Of a DNA stretch of 37,579 nt, positions 34,948 to 37,579 are shown piece by piece; within the stretch, counting starts at the first letter, position 1, and the number at the start of each line of letters is the position of its first letter. The notes below the pieces were generated by a model that saw nothing but the letters and a program-made list of their open reading frames with translations, searched no databases and was not told the origin of the DNA. The translations under genes were made by a program, and so were the position numbers. The stretch is from Candidatus Gastranaerophilales bacterium (GTDB lineage: Bacteria; Cyanobacteriota; Vampirovibrionia; Gastranaerophilales; Gastranaerophilaceae). The DNA is taken from assembly GCA_947624325.1 (NCBI GenBank), contig CANQJT010000013.1, forward strand, positions 1-37,579, read 5' to 3'.

Positions 34948-36387
34948 ATGAAGCTGTTTAATACATTTTCTAATTCACTTGAAGAATTTGAGCCTATTGA
35001 CGGAAATAAAGTCAGTATGTATGTTTGCGGACCTACTGTATATGATTATCCGCATTTGGGACATGCCAGATGTTATATTACTTGGGATATGTTATACAGA
35101 TATCTGAAATTTTCAGGTTACGATGTAAAATATTGCAGAAATATAACCGATGTAGATGATAAAATTCTAAAAAAAGCAAAGGAAGAAAATACAACCGCAG
35201 AAGTGATATCAAAAAGATATTATGAAATATTTGCGGATGCAATGAATAAATTGAACGTTTTAAAACCTGATATAGAGCCTTTTGCTACTAAAACATTGGG
35301 TGAAATGATATCAATAATAAAAGATTTGATAAATAACGAATATGCATATGAAATAGACGGCGATGTTTATTTTAGGGTAAAAAAATTCAAAGATTACGGG
35401 AAGCTCAGTAAACAGCCGATAGAAGATTTAGTGGCAGGTGCAAGAGTAGAAACATCAGATAAAAAAGAAGATGTATTAGATTTTGCATTATGGAAAAAAG
35501 ATGAAGAATTCGGATATAACAGTCCGTGGGGAAAGGGCAGACCCGGATGGCATATTGAATGCAGTGCAATGTCACGAAAATATCTCGGTAAACAAATAGA
35601 TATACACGCAGGCGGTGCGGATTTGATATTTCCTCACCATGAAAATGAGATTGCGCAATCAGAATGTGCAAACGGTTGTAAGTTTGTTAATTATTGGCTT
35701 CATAACGGATTTGTAACCATAAATAAAGAAAAAATGTCTAAATCATTAAAAAATTTCGTAACTATAAATGATATGCTTGCAAATTATGATGCAAATACAA
35801 TACGATTTTTTATACTTACAAATCACTACAGAATGCCTGTTGAGTTTTCTTCCGAAGCATTAGACGGGGCAAAATCCGGCTGGAAAAGGATACAAACTGC
35901 CGTTAGTGAAGTATTAAGAATTACGGGAAGAGATAACTTGCCCGATATTTCCGAATGTGAAGAAATAGCTTTATTTAAAGAAGCAATGGATAATGATTTA
36001 AATACGTCAAAGGCGCTTGCTGTTATTTTTGATGCCGCAACCAATGCAAACAAAGCGGTTAGTGAAAAAAATATTTCGCAGGCTCAAAAATATGCTTCAA
36101 TACTTTTAAAACTTACCAATGCGATGGGATTTAATATTGAAAAACAGCAATTAACCGAAGAAGAACTTCAAAAAAGGCTTGATACTATTATTCCCGAAAT
36201 GGAATTTTTATCCGATGAAGATAAAGAATTATCCGGTTATAAATTAATGGATAAAATTATTGAATACCGCAATAATGCAAGGAAAGAAAAAAACTGGGCT
36301 GTTGCCGATAAAGTAAGAACATTATTTGACGGTATATCAATAGTTTTAAAAGATAGTAAAGATTTAACAGTTTGGGAAGAAAAGTAG
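34948..36387 (+). CDS. cysS: Cysteinyl-tRNA synthetase
   Basis: 479 aa class I synthetase charging tRNA-Cys. Evidence: zinc Cys27 in MYVCGPTVYDYPHLGHAR with HLGH (36-39, HIGH motif), FSGYDVKYCRNITDVDDKI, GRPGWHIECSAMS, DIHAGGADLIFPHHENEIAQSE, and KMSKS at 262-266. Full length. AAGGA lies in the preceding hairpin. It ends in TAG, with a hairpin about 70 nt downstream. No Cys-rich T-box is seen upstream. Confidence 0.97.
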   Translation: MKLFNTFSNSLEEFEPIDGNKVSMYVCGPTVYDYPHLGHARCYITWDMLYRYLKFSGYDVKYCRNITDVDDKILKKAKEENTTAEVISKRYYEIFADAMNKLNVLKPDIEPFATKTLGEMISIIKDLINNEYAYEIDGDVYFRVKKFKDYGKLSKQPIEDLVAGARVETSDKKEDVLDFALWKKDEEFGYNSPWGKGRPGWHIECSAMSRKYLGKQIDIHAGGADLIFPHHENEIAQSECANGCKFVNYWLHNGFVTINKEKMSKSLKNFVTINDMLANYDANTIRFFILTNHYRMPVEFSSEALDGAKSGWKRIQTAVSEVLRITGRDNLPDISECEEIALFKEAMDNDLNTSKALAVIFDAATNANKAVSEKNISQAQKYASILLKLTNAMGFNIEKQQLTEEELQKRLDTIIPEMEFLSDEDKELSGYKLMDKIIEYRNNARKEKNWAVADKVRTLFDGISIVLKDSKDLTVWEEK

Positions 36388-36458
36388 GGAACTTTTTATA
36401 TAGACTCTTGTCTTAAAAAATAAGAGAGAGTAGTGTGGAGGTACATATACAAAAAAGA

Positions 36459-36478
36459 ACACGGCTATACTGCCGTGT
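36459..36478. terminator. Hairpin between cysS and the convergent small gene
   Basis: ACACGGC, loop TATACT, GCCGTGT, followed by ACTTTT on the plus strand and preceded by six A (T on minus). A seven-pair stem with flanking A/T runs suits a bidirectional terminator for the convergent genes. Confidence 0.55.
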
Positions 36479-36504
36479 ACTTTTGGAATTTTATGTAGTA
36501 AACT

Positions 36505-36600
36505 CTAGTGTGCTCCGCTACGTTTTTCAAACATTGAAGGCAGGGCAATTAGTAAGAAATACATTAAAGCTCCGAATAATAATAAGTAAAGACCATCCAT
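36505..36600 (-). CDS. 31-residue single-span membrane peptide
   Basis: ATG at 36600, stop TAG at 36505-36507; 31 aa. One hydrophobic helix (LYLLLFGALMYFLLIAL) after a short acidic start (MDG), then PSMFEKRSGAH, a positively charged tail. An AAGGG Shine-Dalgarno lies 8 nt upstream. It is bounded by a terminator-like hairpin and an A+T-rich leader. Such peptides often serve as small subunits of transporters or respiratory complexes, but no family is recognised. It is read against cysS. Confidence 0.55.
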   Translation of the reverse strand: MDGLYLLLFGALMYFLLIALPSMFEKRSGAH

Positions 36601-36716
36601 AACGTAAACCCTTTATTTAAATAACTACACATGTATATAATTCCACAAATGACATTTTCTTAAACATTTTTTATAATGTTTATTGAAAATTTGTCAATGT
36701 AAGATTGAGGTATGTA

Positions 36717-37046
36717 ATGGACAAAGCAAAATTAAAAAAATTATTTTCAGGTTTATGCTGTAGTGTGTGCAAGCATGATTTTGATGAAGATGCAATATTT
36801 ATAAAAAGAGAAGAAAATAATCTTTTAGTTCTGCAGGTTGTGTGTCCCGAATGCGGAAAAAGTTTCGGACTCGCACTATTAGGAACAGGTGCATTATCTG
36901 TTAAGGATAAAGAAGATGATGCACTGGAAATTCAGCCTTGCCCTATGCCGATTACATATGATGATGTACTTGATGCACATAATTTTATTGATAAACTGGA
37001 AAAAGATTGGACAAAGTATATTCCTGATGAATTAAAAAATAATTAA
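36717..37046 (+). CDS. Zinc-ribbon protein of unknown function
   Basis: 109 aa from ATG36717 with GAGG six bases upstream. Two CxxC pairs, CCSVC near residue 15 and CPEC near residue 44, form a probable zinc ribbon with an intervening beta hairpin (LLVLQVV). A second acidic region and a C-terminal helix (DVLDAHNFIDKLEKDW) follow. A role in nucleic-acid or protein binding is possible. It overlaps the convergent downstream gene by 4 nt. Confidence 0.65.
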   Translation: MDKAKLKKLFSGLCCSVCKHDFDEDAIFIKREENNLLVLQVVCPECGKSFGLALLGTGALSVKDKEDDALEIQPCPMPITYDDVLDAHNFIDKLEKDWTKYIPDELKNN

Positions 37047-37579
37047 TTTCTTTTAGTTTTTTTAGAATAAGAACCATCGGGGTTAAGAATTGTTGTAAAG
37101 ATACCGTTACCCTGAGTCATAATTTCCACGGGGTTACCGAATTCATCAACTGAATAAGAATAAGTTCTTCTAATGGTCGGTTTACTTTTACCTTTACTGG
37201 AGGCATTCATATATTCTAAGTGTTCTTTAATAGTTCCGTTTTCGTTAAAGGTAGTTTCAATTAAAGTACCCAAAGAACTTCTTTCAGATTCAGTGAATTC
37301 ACCGTTATCATTATATGAATAGGATATAGTACTCTTACCCCATTTTTCATTAACGGTTTCAATGGAAACTAATCTGCCTTGGGAATCATATTTAGCGGTA
37401 TAATCATCAACTCTTCCTGTACCGTAGTTTCCTTTTCCTGTAACGGTGGAATTAGGTTTTCCCGTTTTAGGGATATCAAAAGTATAGAAAAGAGGTTTTT
37501 CAATAATATACCCATATTGAAGGTCTTTACTATCTTCTATAGTATTTTTTCCGTCATAAGCGAAAGCATTTTCTATCAT
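37043..37579 (-). CDS. C-terminal part of a YD-repeat-like protein (cut by window)
   Basis: At least 178 aa, ending at 37043; the reading frame reaches the window edge, so the ATG at 37579 may not be the start. Tyr-Asp/Gly turn repeats of the RHS/YD type are visible: AKYDSQGRLVSIETVNE, YSYNDNGEFTESE, YSVDEFGNPVEIM, LNPDGSYSKK. The tail is basic (KKTKRN). Such repeats form beta-rich cell-surface or toxin-encapsulating shells; only a few are present here. Assignment is moderate. Confidence 0.55.
   Translation of the reverse strand: MIENAFAYDGKNTIEDSKDLQYGYIIEKPLFYTFDIPKTGKPNSTVTGKGNYGTGRVDDYTAKYDSQGRLVSIETVNEKWGKSTISYSYNDNGEFTESERSSLGTLIETTFNENGTIKEHLEYMNASSKGKSKPTIRRTYSYSVDEFGNPVEIMTQGNGIFTTILNPDGSYSKKTKRN

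Overview
The window is strongly A+T-rich bacterial DNA with short SD-preceded genes, ATG/GTG/TTG starts, standard stop codons (TAA, TAG and TGA all end genes) and two tRNA genes without an encoded CCA. The gene content is ruvB, gatA, cysS, a CCA-adding enzyme, a type B carboxylesterase and a very large GH13 protein. Many proteins also carry a short Ser-Phe-Gly type motif near the N-terminus. Together these suggest a gut non-photosynthetic cyanobacterium-like lineage (Candidatus Gastranaerophilales / Vampirovibrionia). That placement is inference from style and content; no marker phylogeny was possible.

Region 1 (1-9.5 kb) is a variable surface-glycan or peptide-modification island. It holds an RmlD-like reductase, a GT8 and a GT2 glycosyltransferase, a left-handed-beta-helix acyltransferase, an NTP_transf_5-type nucleotidyltransferase and four radical-SAM paralogues. 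Two switching systems overlap here. (a) Six copies of a 24-bp near-palindrome (arms GTAACATTT and AAATGTTAC around 6 bp) lie between genes. Two pairs are exact inverted copies: one flanks a 106-bp segment without a gene, the other flanks a compact tyrosine recombinase between two divergent radical-SAM genes. (b) Long G/C homopolymers lie inside several genes. The acyltransferase (C11) and radical-SAM 4 (G10) are out of frame, while radical-SAM 3 (G9) is in frame with its tract at the same codon as radical-SAM 4.

Region 2 (9.6-21.3 kb) holds two giant proteins sharing an N-terminal module. One ends in a UbiB/ABC1-like kinase domain and the other has a PRPP-binding-like motif. Around them are a putative lethal-factor-like zinc peptidase, a PHP-family phosphoesterase and a CCA-adding enzyme. 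The last three carry the N-terminal Ser-Phe-x motif, as do three proteins further on.

Region 3 (21.3-25.3 kb) holds the carboxylesterase (C9, in frame), tRNA-Gln, tRNA-Ser with a 206-bp tandem element built on its 3' end, and a multi-spanning membrane protein broken at a C8 tract (phase-off). Region 4 (25.3-37.6 kb) is mostly housekeeping: ruvB, gatA, a TPR/NHL secreted protein, a PHP-like pseudoenzyme, the GH13 giant, cysS, a 31-residue membrane peptide, a zinc-ribbon protein and the end of a YD-repeat-like protein.

The main message is a layered on/off architecture: recombinase-mediated inversion of promoter-bearing segments plus slipped-strand tracts. It acts on surface or modification genes in a lineage where I know of no described example.
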